Shown: piece by piece, positions 24,201 to 34,063 of the stretch
Layout: each line of letters starts with the position of its first letter
Numbering within the stretch: position 1 is the stretch's first letter
NCBI GenBank assembly: GCA_026413225.1
Contig: CM048591.1
Location: 44,435,303-44,499,302, forward strand
Origin: Otis tarda
Lineage: Eukaryota; Chordata; Aves; Otidiformes; Otididae
Direction of reading: 5' to 3'
DNA: 64,000 bases
Notes under the pieces: model-generated
What the model saw: only the letters and a program-made list of their open reading frames with translations
The model's database searches: none
What the model was told of the DNA's origin: nothing
Program-made: the position numbers and the translations under genes

Positions 24201-24325
24201 ACTTCTTACTGAAGGCATCTTCTGTATTCAAAATAAATTTAGATGCTAATGGTCAAGAGGCTTATGCTTCCAGTTGCAACAGTGGCACATCTTATAACTC
24301 AATTAGCTCTGTAGTGTCACGGTAA
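24..24325 (+). CDS. DAPK1: Death-associated protein kinase 1, C-terminal half (10 coding exons, 5' end outside window)
   Basis: Coding sequence is the join of 24-221, 2833-2931, 9110-9187, 11920-12142, 14380-14568, 16378-16575, 18900-19038, 20199-20319, 22277-22465 and 23093-24325. The joined frame is open throughout and ends in TAA. If the protein has the 1430-residue length of human DAPK1, this is about residues 543-1430. Domains in order: three ankyrin repeats; a spacer; a Roc-like GTP-binding domain with P-loop GHSGAGKT, a WEFSG motif and THAD; a COR-like region; a death domain; and a serine-rich tail. DAPK1 is a calcium/calmodulin-regulated Ser/Thr kinase on the actin cytoskeleton that promotes apoptosis and autophagy. 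The kinase and calmodulin segments lie upstream of the window. The match to the human protein, as I recall it, is nearly collinear and very close. No frameshift or internal stop was seen. I am very sure of the identity; exon boundaries rest on GT-AG sites and reading frame. Confidence 0.97.
222..2832 (+). other. DAPK1 intron, no other feature
   Basis: This 2.6-kb AT-rich intron is bounded by gtaaat and a ...cccctatgttag acceptor. I see no gene, CR1 or LTR in it; the short open frames carry no recognisable domain. Confidence 0.85.
2833..2931 (+). CDS. DAPK1: DAPK1 exon: last full ankyrin repeat
   Basis: The exon is 99 nt, 33 codons, one complete ankyrin repeat (about residues 609-641) with the [12 protein letters not shown] signature. 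It is phase 0 at both ends and has a strong gtaagt donor at 2932. One exon per repeat suggests growth of the ankyrin array by exon duplication. Confidence 0.96.
3762..3830 (-). mobile_element. CR1 non-LTR retrotransposon, short 3' end
   Basis: The segment starts with two copies of the octamer catagaat and continues into the GGTTGG...GGGACC and ATCATCTAGTCCAACC blocks. These are the reverse complement of the CR1 3' terminus, so the element lies on the minus strand. It is only about 70 bp and strongly 5'-truncated, as is usual for CR1. The inner boundary is approximate. Confidence 0.88.
4864..4876. repeat. C13 homopolymer
   Basis: An uninterrupted run of 13 C lies inside a DAPK1 intron. It is probably length-polymorphic and prone to sequencing error. 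Confidence 0.9.
5048..5190 (+). mobile_element. CR1 non-LTR retrotransposon, 3' end
   Basis: It shows the sense-strand CR1 3' end: the AAGGCCAGGCTGGATG block, a CTGATCTAG block, GGTTGGACTAGATGACC, GGTCCCTTCCAACTC and the terminal ATTCTATG octamer repeats ending at 5190. It is about 143 bp and 5'-truncated. The left boundary is approximate. Confidence 0.93.
6122..6208. repeat. Pair of intronic hairpins
   Basis: The first hairpin has perfect 11-bp arms (ttgctcaggtg at 6122-6132 and its complement at 6167-6177) around a 34-nt loop. The second has perfect 8-bp arms (aaagcccc at 6189-6196, ggggcttt at 6201-6208) with a TCAT loop, and its right arm runs into a T tract. No element family was recognised. 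Confidence 0.6.
7724..8493 (-). mobile_element. CR1 non-LTR retrotransposon with reverse-transcriptase C-terminal remnant
   Basis: Read on the minus strand, positions 8438 to 7965 stay open for 157 codons. They encode the typical CR1 ORF2 C-terminus, with KVLH..G near the start, then [39 protein letters not shown] and [10 protein letters not shown]. The ORF ends with the 3' untranslated CR1 sequence toward 7724. The usual ATTCTATG terminal octamers are missing at the 7724 side. The polymerase catalytic core is absent because of 5' truncation, so this is a dead remnant. It is the longest CR1 copy in the window. Confidence 0.95.
9110..9187 (+). CDS. DAPK1: DAPK1 exon: end of ankyrin domain
   Basis: The exon is 78 nt, 26 codons (about residues 642-667). 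It begins DGKTAEDLA, a capping half-repeat, and ends in LLARLKK. The acceptor is ttttaacag. The donor, AAG|gttggg, is a poor match to the consensus compared with the other donors of this gene. Phase is 0 at both ends. Confidence 0.95.
9188..11919 (+). other. DAPK1 intron with purine-biased stretch
   Basis: This 2.7-kb intron has no gene or known mobile element that I recognise. From about 11,060 to 11,510 the + strand is strongly G/A rich, and an 11-bp block (atggggagctc) is repeated 20 bp apart at 11093 and 11113. Confidence 0.8.
11920..12142 (+). CDS. DAPK1: DAPK1 exon: Roc-like domain start with P-loop
   Basis: The exon is 223 nt (about residues 668-742) and ends in phase 1 at a gtacag donor. 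It carries the Walker A motif GHSGAGKT at 11998-12021, with the P-loop lysine codon at 12016-12018. A basic patch follows (FRRRRPRL), then a Ser/Pro-rich segment containing PPSP. That SP site is probably the position reported as an ERK target in human DAPK1 (Ser734/735); this assignment is from memory and residue counting. Roc-like domains bind GTP, and DAPK1 has been reported to do so. Confidence 0.97.
12143..14379 (+). other. DAPK1 intron, no mobile element seen
   Basis: This 2.2-kb intron has a T homopolymer near 13232-13249 and a CTCF-like motif at 13792-13805. No gene was seen. Confidence 0.8.
13792..13805 (+). promoter_or_regulatory. Possible CTCF-like motif
   Basis: The 14-mer ccactagatggtgc matches the commonly used CTCF core CCASYAGRKGGCRS at all but one position. 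A single motif match is weak evidence, because such matches occur by chance. Confidence 0.3.
14380..14568 (+). CDS. DAPK1: DAPK1 exon: Roc-like domain, variable insert
   Basis: The exon is 189 nt, from phase 1 to phase 1 (about residues 742-805). It follows a ttccctgacccag acceptor and has a gtaagc donor. It encodes the segment from [10 protein letters not shown] to the [10 protein letters not shown] region. Compared with my recollection of the human protein, differences cluster in the middle of this exon (around [11 protein letters not shown]). Confidence 0.95.
14569..16377 (+). other. DAPK1 intron, nothing recognised
   Basis: This 1.8-kb intron shows short open frames only, none with a recognisable domain. 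No CR1 or LTR was seen. Confidence 0.8.
16378..16575 (+). CDS. DAPK1: DAPK1 exon: Roc-like domain core
   Basis: The exon is 198 nt, from phase 1 to phase 1 (about residues 805-871). It contains [10 protein letters not shown], which sits where classical Roc GTPases have the G3 motif (DxxG, often WDFAG). The switch to E is also in the human protein as I recall it. It also contains the conserved YFAAND and [13 protein letters not shown] blocks. The acceptor is tgtttttcag; the donor is gtatgc. Confidence 0.96.
16576..18899 (+). other. DAPK1 intron with (AT)n
   Basis: This 2.3-kb AT-rich intron has a 17-bp (AT)n run at 18028-18044 and a pyrimidine-rich CTTT tract near 18330-18350. No gene or mobile element was recognised. 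Confidence 0.8.
18028..18044. repeat. (AT)n microsatellite
   Basis: An uninterrupted alternating AT run of 17 bp lies in a DAPK1 intron. Confidence 0.9.
18900..19038 (+). CDS. DAPK1: DAPK1 exon: Roc-like domain G4 motif
   Basis: The exon is 139 nt, from phase 1 to phase 2 (about residues 871-917). It contains VVLVATHAD, where THAD (codons at 18947-18958) occupies the G4 position that fixes guanine specificity in Roc GTPases. PRPVGGEF and LLKEIRNR follow. The acceptor is ctgttctag; the donor is gtgagt. Confidence 0.96.
19039..20198 (+). other. DAPK1 intron, nothing recognised
   Basis: This 1.2-kb intron has minus-strand open frames of up to 98 codons, but they lack any recognisable domain or initiation context. 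No mobile element was seen. Confidence 0.8.
20199..20319 (+). CDS. DAPK1: DAPK1 exon: end of Roc-like domain
   Basis: The exon is 121 nt, from phase 2 to phase 0 (about residues 917-957). It encodes [18 protein letters not shown] (the G5-region strand) and NHLQEIRSQ. The acceptor is ctcttttag; the donor is a strong gtaagt. Confidence 0.96.
20320..22276 (+). other. DAPK1 intron with one CR1 copy
   Basis: This 2.0-kb intron contains a CR1 fragment at about 20395-20826. The rest is AT-rich with short T and A homopolymers. Confidence 0.85.
20395..20826 (+). mobile_element. CR1 non-LTR retrotransposon, 3' end
   Basis: About 430 bp in sense orientation. It starts in the remnant of the ORF2 C-terminus (ctggagcacctctcc block), passes through the CR1 3'UTR (GGCCAGGCTGGATGGGGCTC, TTAGACTAGATGACC) and ends in decayed ATTCTATG octamers. 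It is 5'-truncated and non-coding. Confidence 0.95.
22277..22465 (+). CDS. DAPK1: DAPK1 exon: COR-like region start
   Basis: The exon is 189 nt, 63 codons, phase 0 at both ends (about residues 958-1020). It encodes [19 protein letters not shown] and [14 protein letters not shown]. The acceptor is cttttataag; the donor is gtaagt. Its start fits the human residue count exactly. Confidence 0.95.
22466..23092 (+). other. DAPK1 last intron
   Basis: This 627-bp intron has no recognisable feature. It ends in gtttataaacag. Confidence 0.85.
23093..24325 (+). CDS. DAPK1: DAPK1 terminal coding exon: COR-like region, death domain, serine-rich tail
   Basis: The exon is 1233 nt, 410 codons plus TAA at 24323-24325 (about residues 1021-1430). 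The first part is COR-like and cytoskeleton-associated sequence, with [16 protein letters not shown] and LHHYRGRYT. The death domain spans roughly 23966-24220, beginning near [12 protein letters not shown] and ending near [11 protein letters not shown]. The last residues form the Ser-rich tail ([18 protein letters not shown]). In the human protein the final 17 residues have been shown to restrain death-inducing activity. The exon is intact and almost identical in length to human. Confidence 0.97.
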   Translation: MNIMQSETVQDVVLLDPRWLCTNVLGKILSVENPKALHHYRGRYTIEDIQRLVTDSDVEELIQILDAMDICARDLSSGAMVDIPALIKTDNLHRSWTDEEDEVLIYGGVRIVPVEHLTPFPCGIFHKVQVNLCRWIHQQSTEGDADIRLWVNGSKIMNRGAELLVLLVNHGQGIEVQVRGLETEKIKCCLLLDSVCSTIDNLMATTLPGLLTGKYYLSPQQLREHHEPVMVYQPRDFFRAQSQKETSLTNTMGGYKESFSSILCFGCLDVYSQGSLGMDIHVSDLNLLTRRKLSRLLDPPDPMGKDWCLLAMNLGLPDLVAKYNTNNGTQNDFVSSPVYALLQEWSNAPESTIGILMSKLRELGRRDAADFLLKASSVFKINLDANGQEAYASSCNSGTSYNSISSVVSR

Positions 24326-25510
24326 GAGCAGGCATTTTGCATGGACATCTTTTCAAACTGCAGAACGGATAAAAGATACATCACAAGAGTTTCTGTGTGT
24401 TTTCATTTATGAGGTTTTACATCAAAGGATCTTTATCCTTCTCCAGCACCACCTTTTTGTGCATAAACTTTCTACTTCTAACTGTGAATTGTTGCTCTTT
24501 ATCTATTAAAAAGGCTGGTGTACTTCTGGTGTTTTAAAATTATTCCTGATACATAATGTGCTGCTTAATACTGCCATTTTAACTGGAAAGTCTTAACTTT
24601 TGGATTACGTACTGCAGCTGTTTTATAAAATATTTTGATTCTCCCCATAAAAGGCAGGGGGAGAGGAACAGCACATGTTACCTGCAATGTGTATTTCTTA
24701 CATCCATTTATTTTTCTTTTCATAATGTCCTCTGCTTAACATTTTTTTTATATTTGTAAGGAGAGAAATCCACCATTTGTGGTCACTCTGAATTTAAAAC
24801 CACGTTGTTTATAGCTGAAAAAGTGAGTGCCTTTTGCAGAAGGGAGGGTGCAGTTTATTTGAATTACCCTGCTGGAATTACAAGAACATGCTACCTCTGT
24901 TTCACTTAAATTGTCTGCATGCTTACCATTGCAAGTGGTGCTTGCCTTTTAATTTTTCCTGCACTTCTGAGACATTGGTGATGACTCACGCAGAGCATTC
25001 TTGTGCCAGTACTGTGGGTATAGATGTGTGATACCTAATCAACTTAAATTATGGTCAAATCATAATGTGAAAGTTTCTTAAACTTGCCAATTATCATGCT
25101 TCATTATTTTCATGCACCTCAGGTAAAAGTTCATATCATTATGGAGCTGAAAAAACACAAGTGTTGGATACTGCAGAATAATATTGTATAGCTGTCAGTT
25201 GTAATTTGTGTATAACAAAGGTTTTCTACTATTAGATCCTGCATTACTTACTTCCTGTACTTGAAAACTTTGATGGGGATAAAAACAAAAAGGAAGCAAG
25301 GTTTCTTGCAGTGATAACTTTAAAATTGATATGAGGGAATATGACCCATTCTCTGTTTTAAAAAGCATGTAATTTTAATGGTGCGATGTGTGTTTGTTTA
25401 TATATATTGTATGTACATATATTAATACTATTTTTTCCTTAATCTTACAATGTAGTAAAATTTTAAAGGATTTTTTTCTACAAATAAACTGTTGCTTGTT
25501 GCATCCTTGT
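24326..25510 (+). other. DAPK1: DAPK1 3' untranslated region
   Basis: About 1.2 kb of AT-rich sequence follows the stop. AATAAA at 25483-25488 is the best polyadenylation signal, with a T/G-rich stretch just downstream, so cleavage is placed near 25,505-25,510. An ATTAAA at 24505-24510 could give a short form. A Pumilio-type element (tgtacata) is at 25412-25419. The end is inferred, not observed. Confidence 0.75.
25483..25488 (+). terminator. DAPK1: Polyadenylation signal of DAPK1
   Basis: A canonical AATAAA is followed within 30 bp by a T/G-rich segment, about 1.16 kb after the stop codon. Confidence 0.75.
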
Positions 25511-28500
25511 CATTCATATTCTGTAGCTGAAAAAGACCAAAACTTCTCTTTTACTTAGAGTTGCAATCGTGGAGAGGCAGTGCCTGCCTCCTGAAGTTCT
25601 GGGAGCCTCCTGTTTCACTTTAGGGGGATTTTTCAAGATGCTGGAGGAATATTATTTATTTGTTGACTGCAGAGGCAGTCCCTCTGCAGCAGAGGGATTT
25701 GCATTCGTTTTGGCAAATGGCAAGCCAAAGCGGTGTGCTACACAGCTTTTCCTTTGTGTTTTTTTACAATGAAAAGCAAAACAGCAGATGTGAGTCTGTC
25801 ATCAGGAATCCTCTGGGTTATCCTGTGTTGCAATGCGGGGGAACACTGCATTAGAGCCTGTGCTGCAGTAACGGTCCTTTACATTAAGGATCCCCTCATC
25901 ACACGAGGGACTGTGCTGCTGCTGGTTATTTTAACTCAGCGTCACTCACTGCTAGCTGCGCAGTCTCTGTACACTACTCTACACAGGCAGCTCTGCACAA
26001 TACCTCCTCCCTATGTATGCTGCAAAGGAGTTAAACTGACTCTTCTTACAATGTTTCCCACTGCCTTTCTTTGTGTATTTTAGCCTTCCTGCATTAAATA
26101 ATTCCCCAGGCATCGCTGGGCTCCTTTTTAAAATATTTTTTAAAAGTCTAGCCTTAATGAGAAGTACAGTTAATGAGCAGTTCTCCCCTGAGGTGTCCCT
26201 GCTCTGGTATTCTCCTGCCTCTGAGAAACCAAATTCAGCATCTCCCACCACTGCTCCAAGTTGATCAGTGAAGAGCTCAGCTTTCCACAGTCCCTATTTG
26301 CCTGTGTTACTTCATGGCCACCACCACACTTTACCTTCCAGCTGTGGACATGTTCAGCACTTTTGTCAGATTCTGGTATGTGGAGGGGTCTTTCTCATCT
26401 CATAAGACTGTCTGGTTTTCTAGCTGGTTTCTTTAGGCCTGTTCCTCAGGCATCAAACTCAGAGTTACCTTCCCTGAGTTTGTGTGACTGCAGAGAATGG
26501 GACTTGATATCGCAAGTCCTGTGAGAGCGGGTACTACTGTGAGATGCTTTTCCCATGCGGGGCTGACAGTGGTGTGTGTTAGTTTGGGATTTAATTCACC
26601 ACTGCAGTGCTTGTGGTGGAGTGGCAAGATTTTGAGATACCAAGTAGCTCCTCCCTTGCCTGCCCCCCCAGATGCTGTATGTGCACTCAAGATGCATGGT
26701 TTGTTTACCAACCTTGATGCAGTAGTCTTTTTCTTTTTTTTTTTTTTTCTCCCAATAGCATGTTCCTGTCAATTCTCTGCTTGCATTTACTGTAAAATGC
26801 AGCCCTGGGAATATAAATTATTTAGCAGATGCTGTGACGGCGCTTCGAATGGCAGGAACAGCCTATTGCATCATTTACAGTTTTCACGGTAATAAGTTCA
26901 GGAAAGTGAATCATAGTCATAGGATAGATTTGGATTCTTTTCCTATAAATCATGTGCCACTGACATTAAAAAAAAAAAAAATTGTCCTAAATGACAGTTT
27001 TGACCAAAAATTAAAAAAAGGCTAGCAAAGTGATAGAAGTGGGCATCCCTTCAGTAGCCTCACATTTACTGATTTCCTGGTTTGTTTCGCAAATGCAACT
27101 AGGAGCAAAGCTTCATTTTTAAGATTGTGTTTAAAATGCACTGATCCTGCCTGACTCACTCCAGAAATGGAGGAAATGCAAGTCTTTGCAAGATCAAAAA
27201 ACTTTATCCATAAATGTAAATGATGTATAGTTTGTGTAGGAAACATGGTAAGCTCAGCTCCTGCCGTTTGAGGTAAGTGAGGCGGGGTGCTAACCATTAG
27301 GAGGCTCTTCCTTGCCCTTCTGTGTAGCTTCAGAGCAGAGCTTCTGAAACACAATTTTGAGGGTAAGGCAGATGAGGCCTAACATTTGTTTTGTCTTCAA
27401 AATCCGTAATATAGACAAACTCTCAAGCTTGCAACACAGCTGCTCAAGGCCAAGATGCATTACAGATCATAATGCAGTTTAGAAATGTAGGTTACTGACA
27501 TCTGGATTCAAATTCTTGAAGAAGTTTTCTGAAGAAGAAGATAGGGAGGAAGCGAGCATTTTAGTCCAAATCATTTTTCCAGGTATTCTTCTCCCTGGCA
27601 TGCAGCAGCATGCATAGAACAGGAAAGTGCTTCATGTTGCTGTTTGTATTAGGGACTGGTTTTACTCCCCATGGGAGTTTTGCTGCTGACCTGACTGGTG
27701 AGTTTGGAAAGCCACAGGAGATCAGTGGCTACATGCAAATGATTTTGAGGGTGGGATGAGAAGGGCATCCAGAGGAGACTTTGGGTGGAGGTGGATATAT
27801 ATAATTCTTCTTGCCTTAAGAGGATATAAACTGGAGACAGCCACAGGTTTTAGGATCGTTGTGATTCAAATGATTGAGAAAGAGTTATGAAACTACACGG
27901 GTTTAGCAAGTCCCAAGTCCAAGTGTTGGAGACTGACAGAGGCAGGAGACTCAGAAAGGAGACAGAACAGTTTCCTAAATGGTCAGGTCTCTAGACAGAG
28001 CAGTGGTGAAGCTTCAGCTGGCTGTGCTGGAGCCAGTTCCAGGTCCTAAACCTGTGCTGGCTTCATTGCCTTCTCCAAGGAGAAGCTACCTGTTAGTTCA
28101 TTGCAGCCTTTGTATTCCAAAGGTGCTGTGCTGCAGCATAGTTGTTTGAAACAGTGCCTTGATTTGAATCACATCGCTATTCCAGCTTTGCCGATGAAAT
28201 GGAGGTGTAATGCCCAACCTGTAACTCCTGTTGGCTGAAACCTCTCTTTAGGTGACAGGAGATGGAGCCGTGCAATATCTTCTTTGAAGGTGGCCTGAAA
28301 GCATTATGTACAATATTAAAATTTATTTCTGTTTGACTTTTTGTTTGTTAAACTCAGTCCAGCCAGTCACAAAAAACATCAAACAGGATCATAGATTCAG
28401 TCCCATATCTTTTCAGTATTTGTCTGAAGGCAAGGTAGTGGCTAGAAAAGAGGAAGAAAATCAGTTTTTAACAATCCCTGAGGTACTTGTTTTCCAAAAG

Positions 28501-29990
28501 GGTTACAGCCAAGCCACTCAGACTTTCCAAGTAGAAGAGCTGGGTCTCCAAAAATCAGATGAGCTGTATGTAGAAGAGGATTGATGGTGTTCCTCTGTGT
28601 GGCTACGCCGTTCATCATAATAAGCTTTACAGGAACAGTGAGGCCAGCAGCTAACACTGCCTCAGAGCCATGCCTCGTGGACCTAGTTCAAGTTTGCATT
28701 AGCTAGATTGACCTAGTGTTTCTGCACCAGTCAGACTACCCTGGGTGAGGTCCAAATCCAAAACATGCATGTTTAAACATCATTGTTCAGAATGCAGCCA
28801 TGTTGCTGAGTCAGTTGGATGTACCTTAAAAACCACAGCCCTGCCCTGAGACGAGGCAAACCTGGGCTGTCTTGCCCAGACTCTGGGTTGTGCTGTCACT
28901 AAGCCTGGGGTACCTACACAACAAATACGCACTGACATCTCCTAGGCAGAGAGGAAGACTAGGAAGAACTCTGTGCAGGATGATAAGGGGTCTTCAACAG
29001 GAGTAAATGCCTAAGCATGCTGCATCTTACTCTGAAGGGTTTGCTGGTAAAGTGATGTCAACAGCCTGAGGCCACACTTCTTCCTCCTGCTGAAATGTTG
29101 TAGCACCCGCTGCAAAAGTCTGGGCATTTCTCTTTTGTCCGGGTTTGGGAATATGCACTCCCTTGCATCTGCACAGGATGCAGAGCACAGCGCGGCGAGC
29201 CGTCTTCCCTGGAGACGCAGGCACTGTCACAGCTGAGCATAACCAACCTGGAGAAGCTTCGGGCCATATGGATTGGAAGTACAGTCAGGGTGCTTCTGCT
29301 GCACCTCAGCAGTTGAAGCTGGGGTTGGGGGAGGGTTACCCGGCAAAGGGGGTGGAACTTGCATGAATTGAGTAAGGGCTGGGTGAGACACCAGCATGTG
29401 GGGAACAGGGAGAGGAGAACAAGTCATGTTTTTCAAAACTGCTCTCGGGGAAACATGGGAGAGGAGGGAGGGCTCTCACATCCGGGGGGGCTTAGACTGC
29501 TGATGCTGTTAACAGATCCCATGTGTATGACTCTTTCAGTCTCTGTGTCCTTCAGTTTTTAGGCTGCTCATTGCATTGCAAAATCCGCTATTTTAGCTTG
29601 GCTCAAAGAAGTATCCTTTGATCATTACAGTCTGTTTCCCCCTAGAGATGAATCAGTCTCACTTGCACACCCCTTACACAAGAGTGCTTACAAGCCAAAA
29701 TGTACGCAGCTGAGTGAATCAGCTAAGCAAAGGGAGCGCAGAAGGGTCATCTGCTGGGAACATCAGGATGACATCACTAAGTCCTGCTATCACTAAATTT
29801 ACCTACAAAGCACTACAACTTTGTAGCATTGGCATCTTTTTTTCGTTCTTTCTATTGGTTGCAAATGTGAAAAAAGAATTATTCTGCAGAGTGCTGAGTG
29901 CAATCAACTACTGCTCAGCCAAAGCTTTTATTACTGTGGAAAACACAGGGTAGAGGTCTTGAATTTTGTGCTGAAGGCAATGTGTCAGTG
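25511..29990. other. Intergenic, no gene seen
   Basis: Short open frames up to 131 codons occur on both strands, but none shows a domain, splice pattern or compositional signature of coding sequence. A T homopolymer lies near 26735-26749 and an A run near 26968-26980. Confidence 0.7.
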
Positions 29991-30616
29991 TGTTACCGAA
30001 ATCTGGAATAAATAACAGCAATGAGAAGTTAAGAAGCAGGCACTACTTTATTGCAGCGCTGGGCACAGGGGGGATCGCTCCACCTAGTGTGCGCACCTGT
30101 TCGATCAACAGCACAGGTTAAATACACATTAATTATACATATTAACTAAATTTCTGAGAAATATTATACATAAACATCAACTTCCCAAGAAATCATTATA
30201 ATATTCTCCACCCACTTGCGCATGCTCAGTCTTTTGAGTCGAGGGTTTTTGGTGGTCTTGGTAGTCGCCAGAATGCCCCCTCCTCAAATTCACTGGTCAA
30301 ACTCCTCCTTGAAATCTCCATATATGGTCTTGAGCTCAAGGTCACACTGTCCTTGAAACTTTCTGGCTCCAAAGTGATGGCTCAGGGCCTATTTTCACAG
30401 GTGGTGTTTGAGGTGTTTGGGACCTACCATTGTTCTAACACCCTTCTTAATTACCCCCAGACATGCTAGACTAACTTCTAACAAATAGGATATTATAATA
30501 TCTCTAAGATTCCCATTCCCACTAAGGACAAATAGATTTCATATAAAATTTAACCTATGTGACTACAGTTCTACAGTTAGCAAGAATCACCTCATATTGA
30601 TACTTAATTTTCAACA
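29991..30616 (-). mobile_element. Retroviral-type solo LTR, minus strand
   Basis: The segment is 626 bp and reads TGTTG...TAACA on the minus strand. On that strand AATAAA is complementary to 30047-30052, about 57 bp before the 3' end, which fits an R-U5 arrangement. A TATA-like AT-rich stretch lies just upstream (complement of about 30155-30172). No gag, pol or env sequence adjoins it, so it is a solo LTR or fragment. No clean target-site duplication was found, so the ends are provisional and the class (ERVK or ERV1-like) is undecided. Confidence 0.75.
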
Positions 30617-33600
30617 TTTATGTCATGTAACAACTGCACATGGAAGCCAGTGCCAAACCCAGATGACTTGCAGGACAGAACTCGATCCTACTTTCCTAAC
30701 CCCCACGGCAGAGATGATTTCACCATTCCTAGGGTACGTGTTGGCAGAATAAGCAGGAAAGATATTATTTTTGAGGTGTTTCCACCCTTTAAAGGCTTTG
30801 ACAGCTAGGATTAGATTCTTTGATTTGGTTATATATAAGGAGTTAAACCACCATCTTCTGCAACTAGAACATTTTGAATAAAAATTTTCTGCAGACCCCT
30901 GGGGATGGTGTTGACAGCTGGAGAATGTTGTAGCAATTAGTCTGGAAATCATGGAAGGGGGTGAGTCACTGTAATCAAATTAGTGTCAGATAGGATGGTC
31001 TGAATTTCCTGGGTTGCTCACAGTCAGGAGATACTGCTTGCAGCTCTTAGACCTGGCAGTGAAGTGCCAGTAAAGATTTCACAGGAAGCTTGAGGCCTGC
31101 AGTATACCTGCAGCATCCATCTCCTTACAGAAGCTCAGAAAGGACCTGCATGAATGTTTAAACTGACAGATTAACACAGTTTCCATGTATGCTTCAAGGA
31201 ACTGAATCAAGGCCCAGAGTTTGGAAGTGTTATCAGAAGGACTTCCAGACCTTTTTATCCCGGGTAATACTACCTGGCTGAGGAGTGCTTTGCAAAGTGG
31301 TTATTGCTGCCTTCTCAGGAAAATACTGGAAGGAACCTAATTTCCTGGTTTCAGTTTGAGCGTACAGAATGGGTGTAAAGAATAAAGACAAAGCCATCAA
31401 GTGACCTCCCCATTTGCCATTCATCCCCCAAGGACCAGTGTTTGTTTGTACTTAACAAAAGAGGGAGAGCACCTTTCCAGGCCTGGCAGAAGGTCAAGGA
31501 GTGGTACAGGAAGAACCACTTCCCCAGCTCTGACTTCGCGCTATGCGGTTACCCTATTTCTTACTGTCATGACTAGGACAGCTCTGTGGGGACTCCCGTG
31601 GCCACCACAGAAAGGTGTAAGTCAGAGGGAGAAATTCTGGCTTCTTTATATGTTCTACTTCACTAAGGGTACTCAGTTATTTAAATACGCCAGTCTTCTA
31701 CACTAGTGAAGTAGTTTCACAATTCCCCTGCCAGACTTGCCCTTCTGCTTTAAATTACTCACCGCAGAAAAGAGTGCTACGTCACCCATGTGAAATGCTG
31801 TCTGCCACACCAGGTCAGTCAGGCGTTGCACGGAGAAAGAGCACAGGTCAAAGCGAATGGACGAAGCGGCTGCTGTCACTGGCCACATAAATGCATGGGT
31901 TTTTTATTATGGTCCCAGGGCCCCTCCCTACCATCAGTCAAACCATGGTCCTGACTCCAGCACAATTCAGCTGTGCAGTGGGGACGCGATCTCTCTGGAT
32001 TTCTCGTGGCATTAGCAGCAAACACAAACTATCACATGTATTAAAGATAAGAGAGGGGAGACTGTCTTAGACTTTCCTTTGTGGTGTGATTGACTTGAAG
32101 GATCTTTCACCTCAGTGCGGTCAGGAACAGGCATTGTAGGCACAAAGGGATCTCTCTGAAAGTCGGGTTTGACGTTCATGTGTGTTTATATGAAGCCCAG
32201 CACCACTGCGTTAAGCAGTAAGGGGGATGCTCCTGCCTCACTCAGTGTTCACTGGGCTCCGCTTTTCCTCTTCTATTCCCAGAAGTGAAGCTGTTTTCTA
32301 TACAAGTGCTGGAAACCACGAGTTTCAAGCAAACGTTTATCATCTCCATCACTGATCCACATTGTTTCCAGGATGTGGTTTCAGTGAAATCTCTAAAAGG
32401 AAAGCTTTCCCTAATGGAGAAACAAACTCTTTGGCAGCAATTTTCTACTCAAAGAAGATACTAATAGAGACTGCCACTTACTGTTACTTTGACTGGTAAG
32501 TGAAGTAATATGCAAATTGTTTCTGTCATGAGAAGAATTAGTTTCAAAACCTGATAGAAGAACCTCCTTTAATCCACTATCAATCTGGAGCCACAACGCC
32601 TTGTTATGCACCTGTATAGTAACTACCGCAGCAGAGCCATGACTTCTGCATGCCTCTGCATAAGAGATAGAGAAGAAAGACAACTGCCCTCCCTCACCGG
32701 TGTTTAGAGACTCATAGAACCATGCATCATCAGTAGGTGTGAAGTTTGTGGGTCCTTCTACAGATGGTCAGACCCACAAGGACCGCTTATGCCATTGCAA
32801 CCTTATCGTTAATGTCCACCAGGCCCAGAGCCACATTTTGCGTAAGCTGAAGCCAAGATTGCCATTTGTAGCTTGGAGGAATCAACCCACAGACCTGGTC
32901 TCAGTCCTGCTCAAGAGCTTGTGTTTCTCTGTCTATCCTTTTACTCCTGTCATCTACCTGCAACTCCATGTGTTTATCTGGCTGAGGTGAGCCTCAAAAA
33001 TCAAAGTGTGCAAACACCGCTAATGATGATTTTGAGAAGCTGTAAGATCAGCAAGGTTGTTTTCAGTTGCAACAACAAGCTGGTTTTATGTTCTTTCCGC
33101 AACTTCTGGTTTAAAAAAGAAAAAACCAAACAAACCTGCCAAGTAAAGTAATTTGTCTTTTTTGAATCTAGGAAATGTAATAGAGTCTAGAAAGGTTGTC
33201 GTGTAAGTGATTGGGGCTATAATCTGAAATATGACTATTAAGAAACCGGTCTGGAATAGCTCACTGGAAACATTAACCAAGAGCACTGTCTCTCACTCCA
33301 AGCAAGATTCTGACTTTTCTCTCCTCTGCTTGGTAGAAATGTTTTCTGTCTTTGCCCAGGAGAAAAGTCTCTACATCAGACCACAGCTGGCCAACGGAAT
33401 AACCAGCAGGCATGTGCATCTCCTCAGAAACAGAATTATCACATGTGGGTCTGGGTGGCTATCAGTGCTTGAGGGTGCTTCCCAACACTTATAAATCCCA
33501 GCTGGAGACATACCGTGTAGGTGCACATTTCTGTAATTTAGACAAAGCCTCCATTAGCATCGCAAACAACAGTGACTTCTTGACATGCCATGTTGCCATC

Positions 33601-34063
33601 AGGCAGGGTGTGGTGGTAGGTTATTAAACTGCCTCTGCCACTTAGTTTTCATCTGACACATTCTTAATTGTGAGGATGTCCTTCCTCTTGTTGGCGGTTG
33701 AATCAGTCTGACTGTTGATGAGGGATGTTGTCCAAATCGTGTTACAGTAAAAATTATTTACAGCCACAGCCCCAGTGTTATTGTAGAGTCAAGTTCAAAC
33801 TCTGAAGATGTTGTCTCCTCACATTTCCCAACATTGGCCAGGGGTGGTACCATCTCACGCCTGATGGCCAGAGACACAGTAGCCGGTGTGGCCCAGGGAC
33901 TGTCCTGGACTTCCCCATGCAGAGATGAGGACTGCAGTGTAAGCTGTAAGAGAGAGACTTATTCAGTGTACTTGGATACCTCGGGCTATTTCTATTAATT
34001 ATACGAAAGGGGGCTTACGATGAGAGTAGAACACAAATGCAAAAAAATAAGGAAATCTGTGAA

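Noticed and set aside
28306..28584. 92-codon open frame in the intergenic region
   Set aside because: No recognisable domain, no splice partners and no promoter; length is within chance for this composition.
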